From Mastigamoeba balamuthi (taxonomy: Eukaryota > Evosea > Mastigamoebida > Mastigamoebidae), in the NCBI GenBank assembly GCA_902651635.1, contig CACRSC010000035.1, positions 122,139 through 153,479 of the forward strand: 31,341 bases of DNA. Direction: 5' to 3'. A model generated the notes under the pieces. That model searched no databases and was not told the DNA's origin. It saw only the letters and a program-made list of their open reading frames with translations. Each line of letters opens with the position of its first letter. The stretch's first letter is position 1. This document shows positions 1 to 9,800 of the stretch, in pieces. Position numbers and translations under genes: made by a program.

Positions 1-680
1 CAATGGGGAGGGAGGCGAGCTTCGAGAGCGCGCCCCCCTGCACGGGTGCCTCAACACCGCAGACCGACACGGTGCCGCACTTGTCCCTCAAGCGCGCCCC
101 GGAGGCGCTCTGGAGGCAGGCCATCTCATTGAGGTCGCTCCAGCAGTGCGAGCTCTGCATGCACCTGCGGGCCCCAGCGACCTCTGCGCACGTCAGCAGC
201 CCCGGGTCCTGCGCGTGCACCTCCAGCCCCTCGAGGCACGCCGCGTACGCGTCCGCGTCGCACGCAGACCACCCGGGAACTGCGAGCCATCGGGAGATCA
301 ATTGGAGAACCGGAGGGAAATTGTTGGAAAAAACAAAGTCAGCGGGCGGTCAAGTGGAAACCTGCGGGGCAGAGCTCTCCGACCGCAGCGGTGCAGCCGA
401 CGCGGGGCATGGTGCCGAGGCAGAGAAGCTCCGCAGTCTTGTCGTAGCAGCCCACCAGCAGCAGGCGGTCGTTGTGCTCGGCCAGGCAGGCGCACGAGTC
501 GGCGCCCGAGAGGCGCGTGCAGGCGGCGAGCTCTGCGTTCTCGCGGTCGAGCACGGCGACGTCGCAGGCCCCGCACCTGTCTCGGTCTCGTCAGGGCGCG
601 CTGCGGAGAGCGGGAATCGCGTACGAGAGGGCGAGCAGCAGCAGCGCAGCGGCCGCAGCACGGGGGACAGTGAAGGTCAT
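1..680 (-). CDS. Secreted cysteine-rich protein, 3' part beyond the left edge
   Basis: I do not recognise the family. Three exons fit on the minus strand: 680..625, 576..362 and 279 to beyond position 1. The ATG at 680 opens a hydrophobic signal peptide (MTFTVPRAAAALLLLALS). It joins CGACDVAVLDRENAEL across a 48-nt intron (donor GTACGC, branch-like CTGAC, acceptor ACAG) that removes an in-frame TGA. The second intron (361..280) has donor GTTTCC and a CAATTGAT motif about 20 nt before its CAG. The mature part visible is about 165 residues with about 19 cysteines, many in CxxC or CxC spacing, which suggests a disulfide-bonded extracellular or vacuolar protein. No catalytic motif or membrane helix is visible in this part. 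The gene is divergent from the HAD phosphatase gene. Splice sites are inferred from phase and motif. Confidence 0.6.
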
Positions 681-963
681 TTGCTGACCTGCTGACGGCA
701 ACACACAGGACACAAACAACAAAAGTGAACCAAAACTGAAACAAAATTCAAATCTGCGAAGGAACAGGATTTCGGAGTTGGAAACTTAGTGAGGGGAGAA
801 AATCGCCCCGGGTCAACTGATACCGCTGGGTGCTGGGGGGTGTGCGAATACGGCGTAATATCTGCGTGATTATATGAATGCGGGCTCCGTTTTTCCTCCG
901 GGTTTTGAAAAAAAGAGAGAGAAAAAATATAAGCCTGCTGACTCAGCCGAACAGGGAGTTCTG
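681..963. promoter_or_regulatory. Divergent promoter region between the secreted protein and the HAD gene
   Basis: This gap lies between two divergent starts. A TATA-like TATATGA sits at 871..877, about 90 nt before the preferred ATG of the HAD gene at 964. An earlier in-frame ATG at 874 lies inside that TATA-like element and is followed by an A-rich stretch unlike coding sequence, so it is probably not used. The part next to the secreted-protein gene is T-rich on its coding strand. No other element is evident. Confidence 0.4.
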
Positions 964-2176
964 ATGCCGTGCGAGGGAGCAGGCGAGGCCGCTGGGGGCC
1001 GGGGGCCGCGCGAATACGAGGCGGTGCTGTTCGACATGGACGAGACGCTGGTGCGCAGCGGGGGGCTCTGGCGGGCGGGCGAGGAGCGCCTCTGGGCCGC
1101 CCTGGGCTCGCGCTACGACCCCGCCGTGGCCGCGCGCTACGCGGGCTCGCGCTGCGACAGGGTCGCCGAGTTCGTCATGGCAGCCACGGACGCCGCTGTG
1201 CGCCCCGCGGAGCTCTCGACGGTCGCCCAGTGCGCCGACTTCCTCCGCGGCTCCGTCGTGGCCGGTGCGCTTTTGCCCGCCACTTGCACGCCTGCTGCAC
1301 CTCTGCTGCGCGTACCCCCCGGACTGCGGCAACGCAGCTGCCCGCCCCACGCGCGCGTGGCGGTGTGGGCGCCACTGCTGCGGAGCGCGAGGCGATGCAG
1401 CCCCTCCGCTCTCCTCTCTCTCTCCTCTGTCAGCCCGAGTCAGTTGTGTTGGGCTGCGTGGCTGCCCTCTGCTGGCCCACAGAGCAGAGCCACACCGCCC
1501 AGCGCCGCCGGTGGCAACCACGCGTGGCTGGTGGGCTTGATGTGTGAAATCAATTGGTGTTTCCCCTCTTTCTCTCTCTCTCTCTGTATCCCTCTCCCTC
1601 CCCCTCTCTCCCCGCAACGCCTCCCCGTTGCCCTCGGGCCTCGCGTTGGTCCCGACTGCGCAGACAGCCCTCCATACAATTGATCAATGGCGGGGTCCAA
1701 AAGAGGCGTTATCGAGAGTGCCCGGCGCCCTCGCGTCAATTGACGTCGCGCCCACCGCCCCACCAGCGTGCACAGAGGGGCAGTACGCGGTCGAGGCGAT
1801 GCCGGGGGCGCAGCGGCTGCTGGGAGCGCTGGCAGCGCGCGGGGTGCCGATGGCGGTGGTGTCGGGGTCGCCGCAGTGCATGATCGAGGCCGTCGTCGCC
1901 GCCCTGGGCTGGTCGGCCCTCTTCGGCGCCCTGTGCAGCACCGAGCAGGTCCCCAGGGGCAAGCCGCACCCCGACGGCTTCCTCAGGGCCGCCGAGATGC
2001 TCGGCGTGCGCCCGGGGCCCCGCGTGCTCGTCGTCGAGGACAGCCTCGCGGGCGCCACGGCCGCCAGGGCCGCGGGAATGACGTGCTGGGTCGTCCCCAG
2101 CTCCAGCGACCCCGCCATCGCCCAGACCGCCCACAGGGCCTTCGCCTCCCTCGACGGCATCGCCGAGCTCCTCTAG
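964..2176 (+). CDS. HAD-superfamily hydrolase (beta-phosphoglucomutase/phosphatase-like)
   Basis: Two exons, 964..1264 and 1776..2176, give a protein of about 233 residues, normal for this family. Motif I is FDMDETLV (nucleophile and acid Asp) near residue 24. Motif II is the Ser of VVSGSP, motif III the Lys of RGKPHPD, and motif IV the acidic pair of VVEDSLAG. The segment between motifs I and II is a helical C1-type cap. Such enzymes dephosphorylate small phosphorylated metabolites or isomerise sugar phosphates; the substrate cannot be read from sequence. The 511-nt intron (donor GTGCGC, acceptor GTGCACAG) splits the cap and joins VVA to EGQYAVEAMPG in phase 1. The ATG at 964 is preferred over 874. 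The nearest homologue type is probably HDHD1 or a beta-phosphoglucomutase-like phosphatase. The gene converges on the protease gene. Confidence 0.82.
1265..1775 (+). other. Long pyrimidine-rich intron of the HAD gene
   Basis: This 511-nt intron is long for the window, where most are 40-180 nt. It holds CT-rich runs (about 1407-1440 and 1562-1620) and three copies of the CAATTG motif that elsewhere lies before acceptors (about 1549, 1678 and 1736). The last copy, TCAATTGAC, is about 32 nt from the acceptor at 1775. The extra copies could be decoy branch sites or remains of further introns. No extra exon is needed, because the protein is continuous across the gap. Confidence 0.55.
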
Positions 2177-2429
2177 GGCCCCCGCTGTGCCGCCCCTGCT
2201 GCGGTGGGCCCGCAGTGCAAAATTTGCCGCCCTTGTCGATTGGACTGAATTGCAATGCAATTGCTGTTGCCCTCGCCGAGGGTTTACTGCTGTGTTCCCG
2301 ATGATTGCACGGTCTCTGTGTTGCTCTGCCTCTTGGCGGTGCCGGGGAGCGCACGCTGCCCGAGGCGGTGGATGTGTGTTGTGCAATTGATTTGGTTTCC
2401 GCCTTAATGGTTCTGCTGCGCGAGGGGCT
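2177..2429. other. Convergent 3' region between the HAD and protease genes
   Basis: This 253-nt gap lies between two convergent stop codons (2176 and 2430). It holds a CAATTGATTT motif near 2384 but no coding-like sequence and no canonical AATAAA on either strand. The two 3' untranslated regions must share it. Confidence 0.5.
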
Positions 2430-5400
2430 TCACAGCCAGGCGGCCGCCGCGCAGAGCAGCGCCAGCGCGAGGCTGTGCGCCGCCGCGGGAGCAGCTCCGG
2501 GCCTCTCCTCGTCGGGGCTGATGTCGACCTCGACTGTCTCGGTGGCCGCGAAGGCGACGGGCGTCCCCGAGAGCTGCGGGTCCCTGTCGGCGAACGACAG
2601 CTTGATCGACTGCGTGTAGAGCCCCGTGTGCACCACCGCGTCGCCGCCGATGAGCTCCTCGAACCTCGCGAGCATCGCCGCCGACGCCATGTGGTTGGCG
2701 ACGATGCCGCCGCCAAAGGCGCCGACGTAGGTGCCCTGCGACGTCACGGGCGACTGCAGGTAGAGGTACTGCGCGTCCTCAAAGTACCCGGGCCAGCTGC
2801 TGCTCTCGCGCGTGGCGCCGCCGACGCTCGACTCGGGCGCGAACATCGTGATCGCGGGGAGCGAGCTCCACTGGTCCGCCGTCAGCGTGAAGACGCTCGA
2901 GATGGCCGTGAAGTGCGTGCGCGACGTCTGGCTGGGCGACGCCACGTGCATGTCGCCGGTGGCGCTGACGATCATGTCGCCCACCTCGCTCAGGAAGTCG
3001 CCAGACGACCCGAACGCCACGTACCGCGAGCTGCCCAGCACGGCGACGCCGCCCACGTAGAGGCTGGCCCCCACCACCCCGCTCGACGACCTCTGCGCAA
3101 CAGGGCGGATGAGCGGGGGTGATTCTATCGTTTGAAAGTCCCACCCGATTGGCATTGAATAACCGAGTCAAAAGGGCGTATTGCGCCTCCTATTCGCCAT
3201 TCAAAGCAGTCCCAGTCCCAGTGTACGCGCTGTCGCGAAATTGTACCGCTTTGGTGTTCCCCGTGGCCCTCAGAACCGTGACGGTTCGTGATTCAATTGT
3301 TTGAAGGCCCCCCCGCCTGATTGGCATGGAAAAAAAACCAAGTCAAAAAAGAGGGGAAGGGCTCGGCGACGCACGACAAAGAGCGCGGAGATCTGGACGG
3401 GGGTGTTGAGGGCGACGATGGCCGTGCCGACGTCCATGCAGCCCCGCGTGCCGTTGCGCAGCGCGCAGGCGCGGACCTTTGCGATGCCGCTGCTGGCGAC
3501 GACCTCGAGCCTGAACAGGGCCCCCGCCGACGACCCGCTCCTCGACGTCATCCCGATGCCGAAGGACCCCGCGCTCTTGGCGGTGACGGTGGCGTTGAGC
3601 ATCGTCCACGGGGCGGCCCACTGGGCGGACCAGCGCCAGCGGATGTACTTGTCCGCACGGGGGCTGTCGGCCGTGTCTATGAGAATGCCCGAGGCGTCGG
3701 CCGACACCTCAAAGTCCGAGGCCGCGGCGCCGTTGGTGGGCAGCCACGTGTCCTCGGACCACATCTGCTCGCACTTGCCCTCGGCGGTGCACGTGTAGCC
3801 CGCGGCGCAGCCGCCGCAGACAATGAAGTTGGGCTCCTTGGTGAGGTCGTACCTGCGCAGGGGCGCGAGTCAATTGATGCTGCCCATGCGAGCGTTGTTG
3901 CTTGGAATTTGGCCCCAAGGCACTCGCGTTCCTCGCGTGGTGTGCGACCCAGTCAATCGAGTGGCGCATTCGAAATACACAATTGCCTCAAATCGAGTGA
4001 AAATCAACTGATTTGGGGGCGCGCACCTGTCGACGACACCGCACTGGCGGGAGCCGCAGGCCTCGGAGTTGTCAAAGACGAACGAGTCACCCGGAGCGAC
4101 GATGCCCATGACCTGCGTGGTGGCGACCCCGCAGGCGTTCTCGCCGCGGACGATCTTGAAGGTGCCGTCGCCCAGCGGGTTGCTCAGCGGCCACTTGGGC
4201 CCCCACGAGTTCTTGACGAGCCAGTACTTGGTCCCGTCGTCGGCGACGCCCCACCCGATCAGGACCACCGCGTGGTTGGTCGTCGTGCCGCTGCCGCAGT
4301 TGGACTTGGAGACGACGCCCCCGTGGTAGTTCTGGATCGGGTCCGCGTTGATGCTCATCGCCAGCGGCCCGTTCTCGTAGAGCATGTGCATCACCGGGCT
4401 GGCGTGCGTGCGCAAGGGGTGGGGTGAAGAGGGGGGAGGGGAGGGAGGGCACTTCAGTTCTGTTCATTGGCTCACAGTTCACAATCATTTGATTTCCGCA
4501 ACCGAAAAATGAACTCTTGTAGGTGACATTCAATCGCATGTGTTGCGTTCGCGTGCATCCATCTCTTCTTTCGGCCTCTCATGGTATTCTGTCGCAGCAA
4601 TTGATTTTGTGCTATCTTTGACAACGGGGTTTTGTGTTGGAATTCAATTGGAGATAATCGCTGCACTCCCGGGGGGCGCAAACTGAATCGAGGGCAGAGT
4701 GGGGAGCGGGGTCACCTGTCGTCCGACTCGTCCATGTCGAAGCGGTACCAGAAGTTGGCCTTGCCGACGGCCTTGCTGGCGTCGTAGGTGCACGCGCGCC
4801 TGCCCAGGTCGACGCTGTTGTCGCGGTTGACGTACGGCATCGACGCCTCGAGCTCGGCGCCGCCCCCTGCCGCCGAGAGCCGCTGCAGGAAGTCGGCGGC
4901 CATGAAGTAGTCGCCGCCCGAGCAGGCCTTGTTCCACGTGTCGCAGTCGAGCAGCTGCTCCGGGGCGAACACGTTGGGCGCCTTGGTCTGCGTGTTGTTC
5001 CCGTGCGTCTTGAGCCACGCCGCCTCGAGCACCCCCATCGTCGCAAACGCCCTGCCCCGGTGCGGTTTTTTTGCGTTGTTATTTTGTATTTGGGCGGTAA
5101 TCAATTGAATGACGTGTGGGGCGGCAACGCGCCAGCAGCCGCCGCAGTCCTGCTGGTTGCGCGAGGGCGTGGCGTAGGGCGAGCGGAAGTTGGCCGGCAG
5201 GGGCCCGCGCCTGACGATCCTCGGGGGCGCCGAGCCCGCGGGCGGCCTCTTGGCGGCTGCGCAGGCGGCACACAGGGTCAGCGGGAAGAGCGGAGGGCAG
5301 CGCGTGCCGCTCACCCACGTAGCCCGTGAAGCGCGCGCGGAACTCGTCTGCCGGCATGTCCGAGTGCTGCGCAGAGGGCAACGGACTTAGCGAAAACACA

Positions 5401-6204
5401 AGAGAGAGCAGAGCAGAGCAGAGCAGAGAGGAGGGGCAGAGAGAGAACAGAGAACAGAGAACAGAGAGCAGGGCAGGGCAGAGGGAACAGAGAGAGCCGA
5501 GAGGAGGGGCAGAGAGAGCAGAGGGCAACGCGTACCTCGCTGAGGGCGTAGGTGGCCCCGCCCTGGGCGTAGAGGCAACGGACTTAGCGAAAACACAAGA
5601 GAGAGCAGAGCAGAGCAGAGGAGGGGCAGAGAGAGAACAGAGAACAGAGAGCAGAGAGCAGAGCAGGGCAGAGGGAACAGAGAGAGCCGAGAGGAGGGGC
5701 AGAGAGAGAGAGAGAGCAGAGGGCAACGCGTACCTCGCTGAGGGCGTAGGTGGCCCCGCCCTGGGCGTTCTGCGCAGCGATGTCGGCGAGGGCGAGCCTG
5801 AAGGCCGCCAGGTGCCGCTGGTCTGCCGGGGTGGGGAGGGTGGGGTGGCAGTGCCGGCCAGAGCGCGTGAGAGGAGAACGGGCAGCACAGAGAGAGAGAG
5901 AAGAGAGAAAGAGAGAAGAGAGGAAAGGACGCGGGGGGGCGCACCTTCGCTCTGCGTGGCGTAGCTCTTGCCGTACAGCCTCTTGTACTCGGCCTGCGCG
6001 TCATCCGAAAGGGGTCAGCTGCTGCTGCTGCTGCTGCTGTGGCTGCTGTGACCACTGTTTCCGCGTTGCCCCCGTGGGCAGAGGGGCAGAGGAGGGCAAG
6101 AGGGCGAGGGCAGAGGGGGAGGGCGGCACCCATTGGCAGTCGAGGTCGCAGGCGAGGGCGCAGCCCAGCGCGAGGGCGGCGACTGCGAGAGCGGCGTGCA
6201 CCAT
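2430..6204 (-). CDS. Papain-family (C1A) cysteine protease with C-terminal extension and GPI-like tail
   Basis: Nine exons fit: 6204..6130, 5993..5945, 5822..5734, 5366..5315, 5256..5133, 5051..4716, 4398..4027, 3852..3375 and 3092..2430, together 745 residues. Order: signal peptide ([18 protein letters not shown]), I29-type inhibitory propeptide (about 25-95), and a peptidase domain with Gln in NQQDCGGCW, Cys129, His284 ([12 protein letters not shown]) and Asn305 (YWLVKNSWG). A small cysteine module ([17 protein letters not shown]) and a beta-rich region of about 350 residues follow. The last 22 residues are hydrophobic and end at the stop, as in GPI-anchored proteins. The active site reads CGGCW rather than the usual CGSCW. 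Normal C1A enzymes are about 330 residues, so the extension doubles the size. Likely role: surface or phagosomal proteolysis. Entamoeba EhCP-B proteases also carry hydrophobic C-termini. The intron after the catalytic Cys appears to start with GC. Confidence 0.85.
3093..3374 (-). repeat. Duplicated segment inside the last protease intron
   Basis: Within this intron the plus-strand segments 3119-3186 and 3288-3362 resemble each other: GTGATTC, a TTGTTTGAA-like core, a C-run, GATTGGCAT and an AAGTCAAAA-type end occur in the same order. The copies have diverged and are about 169 nt apart. The simplest reading is an old tandem duplication that lengthened the intron. Confidence 0.5.
5052..5132 (-). 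other. Probable GC-AG intron in the protease gene
   Basis: Removing 5132..5052 joins TG to G to make Trp and gives DCGGCW followed directly by [13 protein letters not shown], exactly as in papain (CGSCW then AFS). The donor is then GCGCGT. The only nearby GT (GTTGCC, starting at 5128) is in the wrong phase for the single usable acceptor. Reading straight through stays open but would insert a foreign stretch of about 27 residues after the catalytic Cys. The intron contains TTCAATTGATT. Confidence 0.6.
5381..5768 (-). repeat. Tandem duplication of a protease intron plus exon end
   Basis: Two copies of a unit of about 197 bp lie head to tail (5381..5570 and 5578..5768). Each holds the intron start with its GA-rich tract and the last codons of the third exon. 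The copy farther from the real exon keeps a good donor (GTACGC at 5535) and an AG at 5564-5563. This leaves a possible 27-nt cassette, 5562..5536, encoding GGATYALSE. It is in frame with both neighbouring exons, so including it would repeat nine residues. The copies are nearly identical, so the event is recent. Confidence 0.75.
5994..6129 (-). repeat. CAG/CTG triplet run in the first protease intron
   Basis: About seven CTG triplets (plus strand, near 6017-6040) lie just upstream of the CTGACC branch-like site of the first protease intron. On the coding strand they read CAG. They are non-coding here: the exon junction QW to [11 protein letters not shown] on either side is clear. Confidence 0.6.
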
Positions 6205-6880
6205 CGTGGGGACTCTGAGGTGTCCCGGTAATTACGGTTTCTGCCCTGCTGATCTGCTGATCCGCCGGATTCGCCGCGTGCAGTTTGAGGAGGGGCGAGA
6301 TCTGCCCCGATATCTGCCCCCATTCGGAGAATCGGAATCTGCACATATCGGTGTCGCCGCGGAATCTTGTTCGGGATGTCGTGTCGTGACGCGCCGCCGT
6401 CGATGTGGCCTGCAAGTGGAGGGATCTCTGCAGAGATGTCCTGTCCGCGCTCAGCCAAGTGCCGAGTGAGCCGCAAGTCCAGAAAGAGAGTGCTGCCATC
6501 ATCACTCGCTGACGTGGCAGCCCCCAGGATTTCTTCGCCTCGTATCGTATCGGGGGGTCGCCCGAATAGGCTCCGTTGGCCGTTAGTCCCGCTGGCCGAG
6601 ATACTGCCATCTCAGAGCCCCTCGTCTCCGCTCTCGGAAGCAATTGACTCGTGGGCTGCCCTGGTGTGGCCGTTCTGTCCTCTCTCCCTCGTCCGGGCTC
6701 TGAGCAGCCCCCGCTAGGGCTCCGGGAACCGCGAGATATCGTCCCTGCCCAAGAGAGAAATATCTCGCCAAATATCTTCCAACGGCTATTTAAAAAGCCA
6801 ACCCCGGCGCACGGGAGCCCCAGCGGAGCAGCGACCAGAGCGAGAGCCCCACAGAGGCCCCAGCAGCGGCGGCGCCAGGC
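6205..6880. promoter_or_regulatory. Divergent promoter region of the protease and talin genes
   Basis: This 676-nt gap separates the protease start (6204, minus) from the talin start (6881, plus). For talin there is a TATA-like TATTTAAAA at 6787..6795, placing transcription start near 6820 and leaving a leader of about 60 nt. Upstream of it lies an inverted repeat, GCGAGATAT (6731..6739) and ATATCTCGC (6760..6768), arms 9 bp, spacer 20 bp. GATATC/AGATCT-like words also recur near 6297-6360. No obvious TATA box faces the protease gene. No coding-like sequence is seen. Confidence 0.55.
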
Positions 6881-9800
6881 ATGTCGGTGAACCTCAAGGT
6901 GAAGGTGGTGGAGGGCAACGACGTGACGACGCGGACGTACCGGCTGCCGGCGAGCGCGTCGATCCACGAGTGCATGCAGCAGATACGCGAGCGCATGCCC
7001 GACGGCGGCAGGGACCACCTGCTCTTCCGCCCCAACGGGCCCGAGGACGTCGTCGGCGTCTGGCTCAAGCCCAACAAGACCCTCGAGTCCTACGACATCA
7101 ACTCCAATGTCGCTTCACTCCGCCCTCTCCTCCCCTCCTCCCCTCACTTCTCTCTGTGCCGCTGCTGTCGCGTCGTCGGTTGTATTTTTCTCTCCGCCAC
7201 TTTATTAACGGCAGAGGCCCCGCACGCCCTGCCCTCTTGCTCTTTTAATGCCCCCCGCGCGCACGCCACGGGGGAGCTCCTCGGCGTTAAGCGGGAGGGG
7301 GGACCCCGCGGCGGTCGCCACGCGCAGAGGGGAAATGGCGATTTCATTTTTGCGTTTGCGTGTGTGAGGAGTGTGAGGAGTGTGAGAGTGGGGGTGGGGC
7401 TATCCCGCCACTGCGGTGGGGACGGTGATGCGACTTTTAGGGCTGTGTCGGTCCCACTGCGGTGCGCACAGTGACGCGACTTTACGACTTTACAGAGGGG
7501 CTGTCCCACTGCGGTGGTGTCACGGTGATGCGACTTTTAGGGGCGGGGACCAACGCAGCCCGTGCCCGCTCCCCTGTGCAGGACGTGCTGTGGTTCCGAA
7601 AGAAGCACCACCTGGTCAAGGTGAAGCTGGCAGACGACACGGTCAAGACGATCCTCGTCGACCTGACGGCCAACCTGCGCGACCTGGTGCTGACGGTCGC
7701 GCAGAAGATCCGCCTGAGCCGCAGCGAGGAGTACTCGCTGCAGGTCGAGGGCAGCCCGCGCTGGCTGCGCGTCAACCTGCCGCTCACCGAGCAGGCCAAC
7801 GCAGACGACATCATCGTCCTCAAGAAGCGCCTCTTCATCAACGACTCGGAGGTGCCACATCACCCCCACCTCACCTCACGTCACCTCACATCATGCAACA
7901 ACGCCGGCAACAAGCAGCCCACCAGAGAGCACCCGCTGACTGACTGTGCTCTCTATCACCCGGGCAGGTCGACACAGCGGACCCTGTGCAGCTGCACCTG
8001 GTGTATGTTCAGGTGAGAGGGCAGATCTGGGCGATGCGACATCGCGGAGTGGGGGGGGAGAGAAATGAACCTCACCTCACCACAAACACCACCCGCGCAC
8101 GGCGAGACAGAACAGGGACGCCATGCAGTCGGGGATGCACCAGACCACCAAGGAGGAGGCAGCGCTCTTCGGCGCGCTTGCGGCGCACATCGACCACGGC
8201 ATCTTCAGCTCCACCAACCACAAGGCCGGATTCCTCAAGTACAAAAACATATGAAGCCGCTGATACGCAAATCTCACCCCCGATATCGCTCCCCACCTGC
8301 AATATCAGGATCGACAAGGTGGTGCCGCCGCCGTGGGCTGCCAAGCCCAAGGACATCGAGCCGCTGGTGCTGTCGCAGTGGAAGAACCTGGGGGCGATGA
8401 AGCAGCCCGACGCCAAGCTCAAGTACCTGAAGCTGTGCATGACGCTGCGCACGTACGGCGTGACGATGTACAACGTCACGATCAACACGGCGCCGCGCGG
8501 CAAGAAGCCCCAGCTGCAGCCCCTGCGCCTGGGGTTCACCAGCACCACCATCCTGCGCATGTCGCCCGACGGGCGCAACGTCCTGCACACCAACACCCTC
8601 GAGCAGCTGCGCAAGGTGCGACACAGACCACCGCCACCAACACACCGCCCCATGGGCACACGGCTCTCAAGGGCACACGGGGGAATACCCGGCATCGCTG
8701 GGGTGGGGGGGCACGTTGCCCAGGGTAGGGGGGCCACTGTGAATCAACCACATAGCGACTTTATGGGGGGCTGGCCAGGGCCACTGGATGGTGGCACCCT
8801 TGTATGGAACCACTGCGGGAATGCTGTCACATCAACCACCCCGCGGCTTTATGGGGGGCTGGCCTGGGCCACTGGGCCTATGTATGGAACCACTGTTGGG
8901 AATGCTGTCACATCAGCCACGCCGTGACACATCTTGGCATTTTGAGGGGCTCGCGAGAACACGGCCACTGAAGGGTGGCACCATCTCGACGTAGGAGAGA
9001 CCTGGCAGTGTGTCAGGCAGGGGCGATGCGATGGGGGGCGATGGGGGAGTCAGAGAACGTCTGTTGCCCAGAGACTGGCAACATAGTTCAGACAGGTCGT
9101 CCATCACTATTCAAACAGGCACTGCTCCAGTGGTATTGGGCGCCAAACACAAAACACCAACAGATGACTGACTTAATGAGGTCTGATTCCCGAAATCTTT
9201 ATTCCAAATCCGAATCGTGAAATTCTAGAATCTCGGAATCTCACGCCATCCCCTCCTCCCCGGCAGTGGTCGTACACCGAGGCGGACGTGACGCTGGACT
9301 TTGGGGAGTTTGAGGACGAGCCGCTGGTGGCGCAGACGCCCCAGGGGGACGACATCAGCTCGCTGATCGCCGCGTACATCGAGATACTCGTGCGGCGCCA
9401 GAAGGAGCTCGTCCCCGAGGACAGCGACGCCGCGACGGCCGTCGAGACGCAGTCGCTGGCCCGCGCCAAGGGCACGGCCGCCGCGGGCTACACGAGCAGC
9501 GCGCAGTCGGGGGGCCAGTCGTCGCAGCGGGGCCTCGAGGAGGTCTGCGACCTCGAGAGCTGCCGCCGCTGCATCCTCGAGATGCAGGGGCCCATCGCCC
9601 GCCAGCGCGGCATCAGCGCAGAGGTCGTCAAGTCGGCGCTCACCCCCGACCAGCTCACGCAGCAGCTGGGCTCCAACGCCGAGCGCGTCGCGCAGCTCGT
9701 CCCGCGCCTCGCAGACGCCGCGCGCGCGGGCGACGCCGCGCAGCTCGCGGAGCTCTCGCGGGCCCTCGCGGTCGCCACGCAGTCGCTGCTGCAGACGGGG

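Noticed and set aside
6016-6041. Triplet run that might encode polyglutamine
   Set aside because: It lies within the first protease intron; exons on both sides join in phase and match the propeptide.
9100-9200. Possible remnant of an LTR-type or other mobile element in the long talin intron
   Set aside because: No paired end repeats, polypurine tract or coding trace of any element could be found.
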